Source: Streptomyces armeniacus (lineage in GTDB: Bacteria; Actinomycetota; Actinomycetes; Streptomycetales; Streptomycetaceae). From it: a DNA stretch of 64,000 nucleotides. Of the stretch, positions 7,610-16,778 are shown piece after piece; position 1 is the first letter of the stretch; each line of letters opens with the position of its first letter. The notes beneath the pieces are model-generated. The model was given only the letters and a program-made list of their open reading frames with translations, was not told the origin of the DNA and searched no databases. The translations under genes and the position numbers were made by a program. The stretch spans positions 6,871,861-6,935,860 of the forward strand of contig NZ_CP031320.1 of the NCBI RefSeq assembly GCF_003355155.1, given 5' to 3'.

Positions 7610-9535
7610 TCAGTCGGCCGCCGGCGCCTTCCGCTTCGGCGGCACCGCCGGTACGGGCAGGACCGGCAGCCGGAGCGCGGCGAACGCGTCCTCCGGGACC
7701 GCCGGCGTACGGGGCCGCACCGCGGGCAGCCGTGCGTACGGCTCGTCCTGTGCCGGACGGGCGTCCTCGTCGCCCTTGTTGGGCCACAGGGACATCGCGC
7801 GCTCCGCCTGGGCGGTGATGGTGAGCGAGGGGTTCACGCCGAGGTTGGCGGTGATCGCGGAGCCGTCGACGACGGAGATGCCCGGGTGCCCGTACAGCCG
7901 CTGGTACGGGTCGATGACGCCGTTCTCGGCGCTGTCCCCGATCGGGCAGCCGCCCAGGAAGTGCGCGGTCAGCGGGGTGCCCATCAGCTCGCCGACATTG
8001 GCGCCCGCGAAGCCGTTGATCTCGTCGGCGAGGTGGCGGGCGGCCTCGGCGCTCTCCGGGATGTGCAGCGGGTTCGGCGCGCCGTGGCCCTGCCGTGCGG
8101 TCAGCAGGCCCTTGCCGAGGCCCTTCTCCTTGCGGTACGTGGTGAGGGAGTTGTCCAGCGTCTGCATGACGAGGCCGATGATGACGCGCTCGGACCATTT
8201 GCGCTGCGACAGCGAACGCAGGAAGAGGTTCGGGTGCCGCAGGCAGGTCCCCACGTGCGCGAGCACGCGCGGCAGCCGCGTGCCGTGCCGCACCTGGAGC
8301 GTGGTGAGGGCGCCCATCGCGTTGGAGCCCTTGCCGTAGCGGACGGGCTCGATGTGGGTGTTCTCGTTCGGGTGGATCGACGAGGTGATGGCGACGCCGC
8401 GGGTGAAGTCGAGCTTCTTGTCGGCGTGCTTCTCGCGGTAGCGGCGCGGGACGGTCTGGGCGCCCATCAGGGACTCGGAGTTGGTACGGGTCAGCTCCCC
8501 GAGCCGGGCCGACATACGGGGCAGCGCGCCGCTGTCGCGCATCCGGTGCAGAAGGGTCTGCGTGCCGTACGTGCCGGCGGCGACGACCACCCTGCGGGCG
8601 CGCAGCGTACGCATCCCGCGCGGCGCACCCGCCGTACGCCGGGTGCGCCGTGCGCGGCGCCCGCGCCGGGTGTCCGTCGGGACGACGCCGACGAGGAAGC
8701 CCTCGTCCGCCTCCTCGTCCACCTCGCGGAGGTCCACGACGGTGGTCATGGGCAGGATGGTGGCGCCGGCGCGCTCTGCGAGGTGCAGGTAGTTCTCGGT
8801 GAGCGCGTTCTTCGCGCCGTGCCGGCAGCCGGTCATGCACTCGCCGCACTCGGAGCAGGCGCGCCGGGAAGGGCCGGCGCCGCCGAAGTACGGGTCGGGG
8901 ACCTCGCCGCCGGGGGCCGCGCTCGGCCCCGGGGCTTTCTCCGTACGGGAACCGCCCGACGCGTCGGAGCCCTCGGCGCCCTCGGAGGTCCCGGAGTCCC
9001 CGGAGGTCCCGGAACCCTCCACCGCGTCCCTGCCGTCCCCGAAGAACACGCCCACCGGCGCGAAGTGGAACGTGTCCCCCACGCCCATCCGCTCGGCCGC
9101 CGCCTTCAGATGGACGTCCGAGGGCGTCATCGTCGGGTTGAGCCGTACGCCGAGCATGCGCTGCGCCTGGTCGTAGTACGGCTTCAGCTCGTCCTGCCAG
9201 TCGGTGATGTGGCCCCACTGGCGGTCCTGGAAGAAGGGCGCGGGCGGTACGTAGAGGGTGTTGGCGTAGTTCAGCGAGCCGCCGCCGACTCCCGCGCCCG
9301 CCAGGATCATGACGTTGTCGAGCAGGTGGATCCGCTGGATGCCGTAGAGCCCGAGCGCGGGCGCCCAGAGGTAGTTCCGGATGTCCCAGGAGTTCTTCGG
9401 CAGGGACTCGCGGGTGAAGCGGCGGCCGGCCTCGAGGACGCCGACGGAGTAGCCCTTCTCCGTCAGGCGCAGGGCGGACACCGCTCCGCCGAAGCCGGAG
9501 CCGATGACGATCACGTCGTAGTCGTACGCCTGCAC
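7610..9535 (-). CDS. GMC-family FAD oxidoreductase (cholesterol-oxidase-like)
   Basis: From the GTG at 9535 (AGGAG 5 bp upstream) the product is 641 residues. YDVIVIGSGFGGAVSALRL is the FAD-binding dinucleotide motif, GVLEAGRR the ribose-binding acidic strand, and AGAGVGGGSLNYANTL the GMC signature. A Cys-rich segment, CSECGECMTGCRHGAKN, is as in the cholesterol oxidase-like subgroup. The C-terminus has the conserved HFLGGCPIGDS, YGHPGISVVDGSAI and NPSLTITAQAERAM. A Gly/Ser/Glu-rich insertion of about 60 residues precedes the Cys motif. It follows the succinate-semialdehyde dehydrogenase gene by 66 bp in the same direction, suggesting one operon. A role in oxidising an alcohol or sterol is inferred. 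Confidence 0.88.
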   Translation of the reverse strand: MQAYDYDVIVIGSGFGGAVSALRLTEKGYSVGVLEAGRRFTRESLPKNSWDIRNYLWAPALGLYGIQRIHLLDNVMILAGAGVGGGSLNYANTLYVPPAPFFQDRQWGHITDWQDELKPYYDQAQRMLGVRLNPTMTPSDVHLKAAAERMGVGDTFHFAPVGVFFGDGRDAVEGSGTSGDSGTSEGAEGSDASGGSRTEKAPGPSAAPGGEVPDPYFGGAGPSRRACSECGECMTGCRHGAKNALTENYLHLAERAGATILPMTTVVDLREVDEEADEGFLVGVVPTDTRRGRRARRTRRTAGAPRGMRTLRARRVVVAAGTYGTQTLLHRMRDSGALPRMSARLGELTRTNSESLMGAQTVPRRYREKHADKKLDFTRGVAITSSIHPNENTHIEPVRYGKGSNAMGALTTLQVRHGTRLPRVLAHVGTCLRHPNLFLRSLSQRKWSERVIIGLVMQTLDNSLTTYRKEKGLGKGLLTARQGHGAPNPLHIPESAEAARHLADEINGFAGANVGELMGTPLTAHFLGGCPIGDSAENGVIDPYQRLYGHPGISVVDGSAITANLGVNPSLTITAQAERAMSLWPNKGDEDARPAQDEPYARLPAVRPRTPAVPEDAFAALRLPVLPVPAVPPKRKAPAAD

Positions 9536-9601
9536 GGGGTCTCCTGATCGGAAGCGGAGCGGAAACGGAAGCGGTGCAAGGGGGCCGCGAGGCCCCACCG
9601 G

Positions 9602-11335
9602 TCAGCGGAAGCGGAGTGCCTTCAGCAGCTTCAGCGAACGCCCCATGAACGCCGCGTACGCCTCCTCGCTCATCCCCAGCGACGGCGCCATCGGCAGCAC
9701 CCTCTGGTGCGCGACGGTCTGTGCCTCGGTGTACTTGAGGATGCCCTCCGAACCGTGCCTGCGGCCCAGTCCGGAGTCGCCCATGCCGCCCATCGGGGCC
9801 TGCACGCTGCCGTACGCGGAGGCGTAGCCCTCGTTGACGTTGACGGTGCCCGTACGGAGGCGGGCGGCGACTCCGCGCGCGCGGCGGCCGTTCCGGCTCC
9901 AGACGCTGGAGTTGAGGCCGTACGGCGTGCTGTTGGCGAGTTCGACGGCCTCGTCCTCGGAAGAGAAACGGTAGACGGACACGACCGGTCCGAAGGTCTC
10001 CTCGCCGCACACCGCCATCGGGGACTCGACGCCGTCGAGGATCGTCGGCTCGTAGAAGAGCGGCCCGATGTCGGGCCGCGCCCGGCCGCCCGCGAGCACC
10101 TTGGCGCCCTTCGCGACGGCCTCCTCGACGTGCCTGCTCACCGTGTCGAGCTGGCGCCGGGAGACGAGGGAGCCCATGTCGGCGCCGTACGCGAGGGAGC
10201 TGCCGAGCCGCATCGCCTTCGTACGGGCCGCGAAGCGCTCCAGGAAGTCGTCGGCGACCGACTCGTGGACGTACAGCCGCTCGATGGAGATGCAGAGCTG
10301 GCCCGCGGACGAGAACGACCCGCGCACCGCGCCCTGCGCCGCCTTGTCGAGGTCGGCGTCGGGCAGCACCAGCATGGCGTTCTTGCCGCCCAGTTCGAGC
10401 GAACAGCCGACGAGCCGCGCCGCCGCTCGCTGCGCGACCTCGCGCCCCGTGCGGGTCGAGCCGGTGAACGACACGTAGTCGGCGTTCTCGACGACAGCGG
10501 TGCCGATGACGGGCCCCTCGCCCAGGACGACCTGCCACACGTTCTCGGGCAGCCCGGCCTCGATGAGCAGCTCGCGGGCCCAGAGCGCGGTGAGCGCGGT
10601 CTCCGTGTCGGGCTTCATGACCAGCGCGTTGCCCGCGACGAGAGCGGGGAGGGCGTCGCCGACGGAGAGTTCGAGCGGGTAGTTCCAGGGCGCGATCTGG
10701 CCGACGACGCCGCGCGGCTGGCGCAGTTCGGTCACCTTGGTGAGGGCCGGGATGGCGCCGGTGTGCCGCTTCGCGCCGAGGTACGAGGGGGCCTTGCGGC
10801 CGTAATGCCGCGCGGCGACGGCGACGGCGAGCACCTCCTCGAACGCGTGCAGCCGCGCCTTCCCCGTCTCCAGCTGGATCAGGTCCAGCGCCTCGGACTG
10901 GCGGCGCAGCACCAGGTCGTGGAAGCGGAGCAGGACGGCGGCCCGCCGCCGTACGGGCGTGTCCGCCCACGCCCGCTGCGCGTCACGCGCCCGTGCGAAG
11001 GCGGTGACGACGTCCTCCGGGGTGGACTCGGGCAGCTCGGCGAGCCGCTGCCCGGTGAACGGCGAGTGGCCGGCCGTACTGCCCGAGCCGACCACCGGGC
11101 CGGTGAGGCGCGCGACCAGCTCGGGCGTGACCACGTCGGCCGCGGTACGAGCGCCCGCGGGCGCGGGGGCGACCGGGTTCCCGCCGTCCGGGGCGGCGTC
11201 CGGCGCGGCGTCCGGCGCCGGGGCGTCCGGGGCGTCAGCAGCGGCGTCCGGGGCCGCGCTGCCGGACGCGGCGGTGTCCGGCGCGGGTTCCGGGCGGTCG
11301 GTTTCGTGCCGTTCGGTGTCCTGCGAGTCCGTCAT
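9602..11335 (-). CDS. gabD2: Succinate-semialdehyde dehydrogenase (NADP+)
   Basis: An aldehyde dehydrogenase of 577 residues, oxidising succinate semialdehyde to succinate in the GABA or modified TCA route by family resemblance. IAPWNYPLELSVGDALPALVAGNALVMKPD is the cofactor-entry region, SFTGSTRTGREV the NAD(P) motif, LELGGKNAM carries the general base Glu, and SSAGQLCISIERLYV the catalytic Cys. The C-terminus has GLGRRHGSEGILKYTE. The first 75 residues are a low-complexity Ala/Pro/Asp extension with repeats of APDA, absent from typical members. It is the first gene of a likely operon with the GMC oxidoreductase. The exact aldehyde is inferred. Confidence 0.88.
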   Translation of the reverse strand: MTDSQDTERHETDRPEPAPDTAASGSAAPDAAADAPDAPAPDAAPDAAPDGGNPVAPAPAGARTAADVVTPELVARLTGPVVGSGSTAGHSPFTGQRLAELPESTPEDVVTAFARARDAQRAWADTPVRRRAAVLLRFHDLVLRRQSEALDLIQLETGKARLHAFEEVLAVAVAARHYGRKAPSYLGAKRHTGAIPALTKVTELRQPRGVVGQIAPWNYPLELSVGDALPALVAGNALVMKPDTETALTALWARELLIEAGLPENVWQVVLGEGPVIGTAVVENADYVSFTGSTRTGREVAQRAAARLVGCSLELGGKNAMLVLPDADLDKAAQGAVRGSFSSAGQLCISIERLYVHESVADDFLERFAARTKAMRLGSSLAYGADMGSLVSRRQLDTVSRHVEEAVAKGAKVLAGGRARPDIGPLFYEPTILDGVESPMAVCGEETFGPVVSVYRFSSEDEAVELANSTPYGLNSSVWSRNGRRARGVAARLRTGTVNVNEGYASAYGSVQAPMGGMGDSGLGRRHGSEGILKYTEAQTVAHQRVLPMAPSLGMSEEAYAAFMGRSLKLLKALRFR

Positions 11336-11453
11336 GGGGGTGAGCGTACGGCCGCTGTGCGCACCCGCATACCCGGCGGTAACCAGTCTTCACCGCTCGT
11401 TTACAACTGCGCCAGCGATCACTGGCACGATCGGCGCCGAGCGGGCAGCCCGG

Positions 11454-13094
11454 TCAGGACTTGGCCTGCTTGATCTCCAGGTTCGCGACCAGGTCCTCGA
11501 ACATCTCCTTGGCCTCCTTGCGCGAGGCGGCGTCGCCGTCCGGCGCCTGGAGGATGAGGTGCCACTCGATGGCATTGCCGTTGACGTAGACGAGCTCCCG
11601 GGCCGAGCGCTTCTTGGGCGAGTCCTCGGGCTGGTACGTGGCCTCGAGCTCAGCCGCGTCCTTCCCCTGGTGCTTCGTGCTCTCGACCGTGCCCTCGACG
11701 TTCTCGAAGTTGCTGTACAGCGTGTCCTTGTACCACTCGAGCCTGCTGTTGGCCTCGCCGACCGAGCCCTTCTCCGCGTCCTCGGCCTTGGACAGTTCGA
11801 TGTACCAGTCCCCGTCCTTGGACGTGAAGGTCACCTGGCCCTCGTTCTCGGAGCGTACGTAGTCCGCCGGGACCGCGAGGGAGGCGCCCGTCTGCTTCGT
11901 CTCGTCCCGCTGCTTCCAGCCGTCGGGCAGCCCGCTGTCCGCGAACGGATTGGCGAGCAGCAGCACCAGCGCGACGGCTATCGCCAGTACGCTGCCGCCC
12001 GTGCCGAACTGGGCCTTGCGGCTGCCGCGCAGCGCACGGGCGTACGAGCGGGTGAGCCCCTGGACCCGGGTGGTGCCGCCGGCCCCGTTCGTCAGCGTCC
12101 CCGCCTTCGGCTGCGGCGGCCGGGCCGCCTCCTCCAGCGTCTGCCGGATTTCGGCGGGGTCGGGCCGGGCGGCCGGGTCCTTGCGCAGCAGCTGCATGAT
12201 CATCGTGCCGAGCGCGCCCGTTGCCCGCGCGGGCATCTGCGGTTCGGAGGAGAGGACGGCCTGCAGTGTGGCCGGGGTGTTGCTGCGGCGGAACGGCGAG
12301 ACGCCCTCCATCGCCGCGTACAGCACCACACCCAGCGACCACAGGTCCGACTCGGGTCCGGGCCGCTGCCCCAGCACCCGTTCCGGCGAGATGAACTCGG
12401 GCGAGCCGACGAACGCGCCGGTCTCCGTGAGCCCTTGCTCGCCCTCGACCTGGGCGATGCCGAAATCCGTGAGCACCACCCGGTCGTACCGCCCGAGCAG
12501 GACGTTGTCCGGCTTCACGTCGCGGTGCAGCACACCGGCCTCGTGCGCCGCCCCGAGCGCCCCCAGCACCGCCAGGCCGATCCGCGCGGCGTCGCGCGCG
12601 CCCAGCGTGCCCTCGGTCAACTGGTCGCCCAGCGAACGGCCCTTGACCAGCTCCATCACGATCCACGGCTGGCCGTCCTCGACCACCACGTCGTGCACCG
12701 TGACGACCGACGGGTGGTCGATACGGGCGGCGGCGCGCGCCTCGCGGCGCATCCGCTGGTACATGGTCTGGCGTTCCTGGTCCGACAGGTGGTCGGGCAC
12801 CCGCGGTTCCTTGACGGCGACGTCGCGGTCCACCACCTGGTCGTGCGCGCGCCACACGGTGCCCATGCCGCCGTGCCCGAAGCGCGCGTCGAGGCGGTAC
12901 CGCCCGCCCAGCACCCGGCCGCCCTCCGGACTCCCGCCGCCGCCGGGCGCGTTGGCGGATGTGGCGACCTGGGTCGGCTCGTACGGGCTCGCGTTCTGCT
13001 GTTGCGGGCGAGCGTGCTGCTGCTGGGCCGCGGCCGTCGGCGGCTGCAGCCCGTAGCTCGTGGGCTCGTTCACTGGCCCCCCGTCGTTCGTCAT
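11454..13094 (-). CDS. Membrane serine/threonine protein kinase (PknB-like)
   Basis: A 546-residue Hanks-type kinase. After a Gln/Pro-rich head, the glycine loop GHGGMGTVW is near residue 75, the ATP lysine is K95 (VAVK), the catalytic loop HRDVKPDN is at 190-197 and DFG at 210-212, with SPEFISPE as the APE region. A single membrane segment (about 366-383) separates it from an extracytoplasmic domain of about 160 residues without PASTA repeats, beginning GLPDGWKQRD. All catalytic residues are present, so it should be active. The start is the ATG at 13094; a longer frame to 13223 lacks support. The downstream neighbours are SSADH and GMC, the upstream gene a related pseudokinase. Confidence 0.92.
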   Translation of the reverse strand: MTNDGGPVNEPTSYGLQPPTAAAQQQHARPQQQNASPYEPTQVATSANAPGGGGSPEGGRVLGGRYRLDARFGHGGMGTVWRAHDQVVDRDVAVKEPRVPDHLSDQERQTMYQRMRREARAAARIDHPSVVTVHDVVVEDGQPWIVMELVKGRSLGDQLTEGTLGARDAARIGLAVLGALGAAHEAGVLHRDVKPDNVLLGRYDRVVLTDFGIAQVEGEQGLTETGAFVGSPEFISPERVLGQRPGPESDLWSLGVVLYAAMEGVSPFRRSNTPATLQAVLSSEPQMPARATGALGTMIMQLLRKDPAARPDPAEIRQTLEEAARPPQPKAGTLTNGAGGTTRVQGLTRSYARALRGSRKAQFGTGGSVLAIAVALVLLLANPFADSGLPDGWKQRDETKQTGASLAVPADYVRSENEGQVTFTSKDGDWYIELSKAEDAEKGSVGEANSRLEWYKDTLYSNFENVEGTVESTKHQGKDAAELEATYQPEDSPKKRSARELVYVNGNAIEWHLILQAPDGDAASRKEAKEMFEDLVANLEIKQAKS

Positions 13095-13170
13095 GACCCC
13101 ATCATTACCGTGTGGAGCCGTCCGGACGCCAGTTGGATAACCCAGCTGTGACACTGCTGCCGCGCAGCCG

Positions 13171-14604
13171 TCAGGAGAGCACCCGGTACGTGTCGACGAC
13201 ACCCTCGAAATACCGGTCCACATCCTGCTTTTCGTCCTCCGGACCGATCAGCAGCACGAGGTGGTAGCGGTCGCCGAGGATCATCGCGCGGTTGCGCACG
13301 TAGACCTTGCGCCCGCTGTCGTCCTCCCAGGTGTAAGTGCCCTCCGCCATCGCCGTGTCGCCCACGTCGATACGGCGCAGGCTGCTCGCCGACGACCAGC
13401 CGGAGTCGCGGAACGGCGCCAGCTCCCGCTCGCTGTCCGCCTGGTACTCGAGCGGGTCCTTGCCGTACTTCGCCGTCGTGTCACGGCCCTTGACGACGAC
13501 CATCTCGAACTCGCCCGAGTCGAACCGGACCTGGCCGCGGTCGTTCGGCCCGCTGCGGTCCCAGCCGTCGGGCAGCCCGATCTGGAAGCCGGTGGCGTCC
13601 TTGTGCAGGCTGAAGCCCTTGGCGAGATCGGCAGGCTGCGTCGTCTGCGGCGACTGCTCCTCGGGCGCGTCCCGGCCGTCACCGGCCTTGCCCTCGTCGC
13701 CGCCCTCGCCGTCCTCGGGGGCGCCCGACGGCGCGGGCTCCTGTTCCCCCACCGAGCCGCGCTGGCGGCCGTCCGAACCGCCGCTGTCCTGCTCGGGCAT
13801 GAACCACATCGCGTACAGCACCGCCAGCGTCAGCACCAGCAGCACCAGCCCGAGCAGCAGCCGGCCCAGCCGGCGCGGGCTGTCCGCGCCACGCGGGGCG
13901 CGTGCCCGCGGCTCGCGCCGGGGGCGCCGCGCGGGGCGTTCGGGCCGCGGCTCCGCCGGCAGCTCGACCTGGGGCGCGGCGGCCGGCTCGTCCGCGGGCC
14001 GGTGTCCGCGCCGCTGCTTGGGCTGCTTTTGGGGCGGGGCAGGCTGCTTCCGCATCCGGCGCCTGCGTACGAGCTCGCCGCGGCGCCGCTTGATGGGCAG
14101 CCGCTTCGGGTCGGACGGGCGGCCGGGCTCCAGCGACGGCGGCGCGGTCAGCGTACGGCGGCCGACCTCCGGCTCCGGCGCGGACCGGATCAGCGAACGC
14201 AGCCAGCCGCGCAGCTCCTCGAACTCCGGCCGCTCCGTGGGGTCCTGGCGCAGCAGCGACTCGACGACCGGCCGCAGCGCGCCGCACTCCTCGGCGTACG
14301 CGGGCGGCTCGGCGCACACCATCTGCACCAGCTCCGCGACGCTGTCCTCCGGGTACGGCGCGTGCCCCTGGACCGCGCGGAACAGCAGCACGCCCAGCGC
14401 CCACAGGTCCGCGGCGGGACCGACGGGTGGTGCCAGCCGCCAGTTCTCGTACACCGGACCGGCCTGCTCGGGCGCCCAGCGCTCGGTCACGGCGCCCACG
14501 ACGGTCATGCGCGCCTGGCGCGCACGCTCGGCGTCGAGTGCGGTGACGGGGCCGCGGTAGCGGTCGGGGGAACCCTGGTACGGGGGGCGGTCCCTTTTAC
14601 CCAT
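13171..14604 (-). CDS. Kinase C-lobe-only pseudokinase with membrane-anchored sensor domain
   Basis: A 477-residue protein that starts (MGKRDRPPYQ) only a few dozen residues before a kinase APE-like segment, RWAPEQAGP, followed by ATDLW-type helix F (AADLWALGVLLFRAVQG) and the rest of the C-lobe to about residue 140. The glycine loop, ATP lysine, HRD and DFG motifs are all absent. Only 95 bp separate its start from the previous stop, so no N-lobe is hidden upstream. A basic Arg/Pro-rich linker leads to one membrane segment (about 245-268) and an extracytoplasmic domain (GFSLHKDATGFQIGLPDGWDR to the end) similar in plan to the C-terminus of the adjacent kinase. It cannot phosphorylate; a scaffolding or regulatory role is inferred. 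Confidence 0.8.
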   Translation of the reverse strand: MGKRDRPPYQGSPDRYRGPVTALDAERARQARMTVVGAVTERWAPEQAGPVYENWRLAPPVGPAADLWALGVLLFRAVQGHAPYPEDSVAELVQMVCAEPPAYAEECGALRPVVESLLRQDPTERPEFEELRGWLRSLIRSAPEPEVGRRTLTAPPSLEPGRPSDPKRLPIKRRRGELVRRRRMRKQPAPPQKQPKQRRGHRPADEPAAAPQVELPAEPRPERPARRPRREPRARAPRGADSPRRLGRLLLGLVLLVLTLAVLYAMWFMPEQDSGGSDGRQRGSVGEQEPAPSGAPEDGEGGDEGKAGDGRDAPEEQSPQTTQPADLAKGFSLHKDATGFQIGLPDGWDRSGPNDRGQVRFDSGEFEMVVVKGRDTTAKYGKDPLEYQADSERELAPFRDSGWSSASSLRRIDVGDTAMAEGTYTWEDDSGRKVYVRNRAMILGDRYHLVLLIGPEDEKQDVDRYFEGVVDTYRVLS

Positions 14605-14699
14605 CTGACGCTGCCGACGAAGGCCTAGGTGTCGGTCTCGGCGATGGGCGTGCCAGTAACAAAAAGACCGCCCGTACGCGCCCCGCGCCCCTACGCCCC

Positions 14700-16049
14700 T
14701 CAGCCACCGCCCGTCAGCCACCGCTCGGGGCCCGCTTCGCGGCGGCCCGTGCGGGAGCGTTCCGCCTGGGCGGCGACGAACGCGCGGGCCTCCGTCTCGT
14801 CGCGCTGCCGGGCCGCGGCCCAGCCCCGCGCTCCGTGGTCGACGGCCACGTCGGCCAGCCGCAGCCGCCGCTGCCACGGGCCCTGGCGGAAGCGCACGGA
14901 CTGCACCTTCGCGTGCGGCACGAGCTCCGTACGGCGGTGCATCAGCCCGTTGCGCGTCACGAACACCGCGTCCGTCACCCCGTGTGCGTAGCCGCGCCAC
15001 CGTACGGGTGCGCACCAGTGGGCGCGTACCGGTGCCCGTACGGTGGCCGCCACCGTCGCGGCCAGATCGACGCCCGGGAGGACGCGGGCCAGGACGCGTG
15101 CCGCGTCCGCGTGGGTGGCGACGGGCAGCAGGACGCCGCCTGCCTTGCCCCGTGCGCCCTTCGCGGCGCCGGCGACCTCCAGCTCGACCCGTACCCAGCC
15201 GCGGCGGCGCCACAGCAGCGGCTCCCTGACCCGTACGTACTGCACGCGGCCCGGCGGCACCGTCGCGTGGTCGCGGTCCAGCAGGCCGTGGTCGATACGG
15301 AGGCCGTCCGGCGACTCCGCCACCGTCCAGTCGAACTCGGTCAGGAACCGCCCCAGACTGCTCGCCCACACCCCGCCCAGCAGCGGCAGCGCGACCGCGA
15401 GGGCGACCCAGGGGCTGTGGCTGGCGAGGTAGACCAGCGGCGGCACGGCCAGCGCCGCCGCCAGCGCCGCCCAGCCGCTGCCGAGCAGCAGCAGCCCGGT
15501 GATGAGCATGCCCGTACGCACCCGCAGCAGCTCGTGCGCCGGTGCCTCGCCCGCCTCCGGTGCGGCGTCGGGCGCCATCCCGGCGGCGCGGGCGAGGAGT
15601 TCGGCGCGGAGGGCGGTCGCGTCGCGCTCGCCCAGGTACGCCAGTTCGTCCTTGGCCTCCGTGCCGACGACGTCCAGTTTGAGCTTGGCGACCTGCGCGA
15701 TACGGGCGAGCATCGGCCGGCTCACGTCGATGCCCTGGATGCGGTCCAGCCGGATGTGCGCCGTCCGTCGGAAGAACAGGCCCGTACGGATGCGCAGTTC
15801 GGTGTCCGTCACCACGTAACTGGTGAACCACCAGGAGAAGAAGCCGTACGCGCCCGCCACCGGCAGCAGTACGGCGAAGCCGGCGAGCAGCCAGCCGACG
15901 GTCAGTTCGGTGAACCACTGGCGGGTGCGTTCGAAGTCCTGGACGGCGTACACGGTGAAACCGGCGACCGGCGCCCACGCGCGCCGCCACGGGGTGATGG
16001 GGTGCAGCCGGTTGCCTTCGGGCCGGGCGGGCAGCAGTCGCACGGTCAC
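14700..16049 (-). CDS. PH-domain (bPH2, YdbT-like) membrane protein
   Basis: A 449-residue membrane protein with repeated bacterial PH (DUF304/bPH2) segments: YVVTDTELRIRTGLFFRRTAHIRLDRIQGIDVSRPMLARI in the first, then a second (RIDHGLLDRDHATVPPGRVQYVRVREPLL) and a third (FVTRNGLMHRRTELVPHAKVQSVRFRQGP). Paired hydrophobic segments lie at about 55-80 and 180-235. This is the layout of YdbT. The GTG start at 16049 overlaps the stop of the upstream PH-domain gene as GTGA, so the two are translationally coupled, as ydbS-ydbT are elsewhere. Related pairs influence envelope stress and peptide resistance; the role here is not shown. Confidence 0.85.
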   Translation of the reverse strand: MTVRLLPARPEGNRLHPITPWRRAWAPVAGFTVYAVQDFERTRQWFTELTVGWLLAGFAVLLPVAGAYGFFSWWFTSYVVTDTELRIRTGLFFRRTAHIRLDRIQGIDVSRPMLARIAQVAKLKLDVVGTEAKDELAYLGERDATALRAELLARAAGMAPDAAPEAGEAPAHELLRVRTGMLITGLLLLGSGWAALAAALAVPPLVYLASHSPWVALAVALPLLGGVWASSLGRFLTEFDWTVAESPDGLRIDHGLLDRDHATVPPGRVQYVRVREPLLWRRRGWVRVELEVAGAAKGARGKAGGVLLPVATHADAARVLARVLPGVDLAATVAATVRAPVRAHWCAPVRWRGYAHGVTDAVFVTRNGLMHRRTELVPHAKVQSVRFRQGPWQRRLRLADVAVDHGARGWAAARQRDETEARAFVAAQAERSRTGRREAGPERWLTGGG

Positions 16050-16696
16050 AGCCCCGCCGAACGGGCCTCGCCCAGCTCCGTCAGCCGGTCCCGCAGCCGT
16101 TCGGCCTCCTGCGGGGTGAGCCCCGGGATGGTGGCGTCGGTGGTCGCTGCGGCGGTGTGCAACTGGAGGCGGGCGAGGCCGTAACGCCGTTCCAGCGGGC
16201 CGGAGGTGACCTCGACGAGCTGCATCCGCCCGTACGGCACCACCGTCATCTCCCGCCACAGGACGCCGCGGGTGATCAGCAGATCGTCGGCGCGCTCCGC
16301 GTACCGCCACGAACGCCAGTTGCGGGCCAGCGCGCCCCACCCCCAGCCGGCCGCCGCCAGGGGTGGCAGCGCGCACAGCCACCACACGCGGCCGGCGAGC
16401 ACGCCGGGCAGCGCGCCCGCCGCGGCGGCCAGTGGGAGGAGCGTGCCGAGGAGGACGAGGCGGCGCATACGGAGGAGGGCGGGCTCGACGCTCTGCCAGC
16501 GCTCGCCGGCGGGGGAGGCGCCCGTAAGGGCGGCGTCCGTACGGGAGACATCCGTACGGTGCGCGCTTTCCGTACGGGCGACGGCGGCCTCCGTACGGTG
16601 CGCGTTTTCCGTACGGGGGACTTCCGTACGGTCGCCGCCGTCCGCACCCCCGCCGGCGCCCGTTCTGTCCCCGTCTTCGTCTCTGCCCGTCGTCAT
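16046..16696 (-). CDS. PH-domain (bPH2, YdbS-like) membrane protein
   Basis: A 216-residue protein: a hydrophilic head, two membrane helices (about 75-125), and one bPH2 domain ([46 protein letters not shown]). This is the small partner of the YdbS/YdbT pair. The head contains a degenerate repeat of the form RTE/RTD ([20 protein letters not shown]) encoded by five copies of CCGTACGG-like sequence, which is probably an expanded low-complexity segment. The ATG at 16696 is 82 bp from the divergent nuoD start, so the two share a promoter region. Confidence 0.82.
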   Translation of the reverse strand: MTTGRDEDGDRTGAGGGADGGDRTEVPRTENAHRTEAAVARTESAHRTDVSRTDAALTGASPAGERWQSVEPALLRMRRLVLLGTLLPLAAAAGALPGVLAGRVWWLCALPPLAAAGWGWGALARNWRSWRYAERADDLLITRGVLWREMTVVPYGRMQLVEVTSGPLERRYGLARLQLHTAAATTDATIPGLTPQEAERLRDRLTELGEARSAGL

Positions 16697-16778
16697 GTGG
16701 GCAGCGTATGCGCGTCCCGTGACAGTGCGTATCCGACCGGGGAAGGAGGCGGCGGACGGAAGTGCCACACTATGGGCC

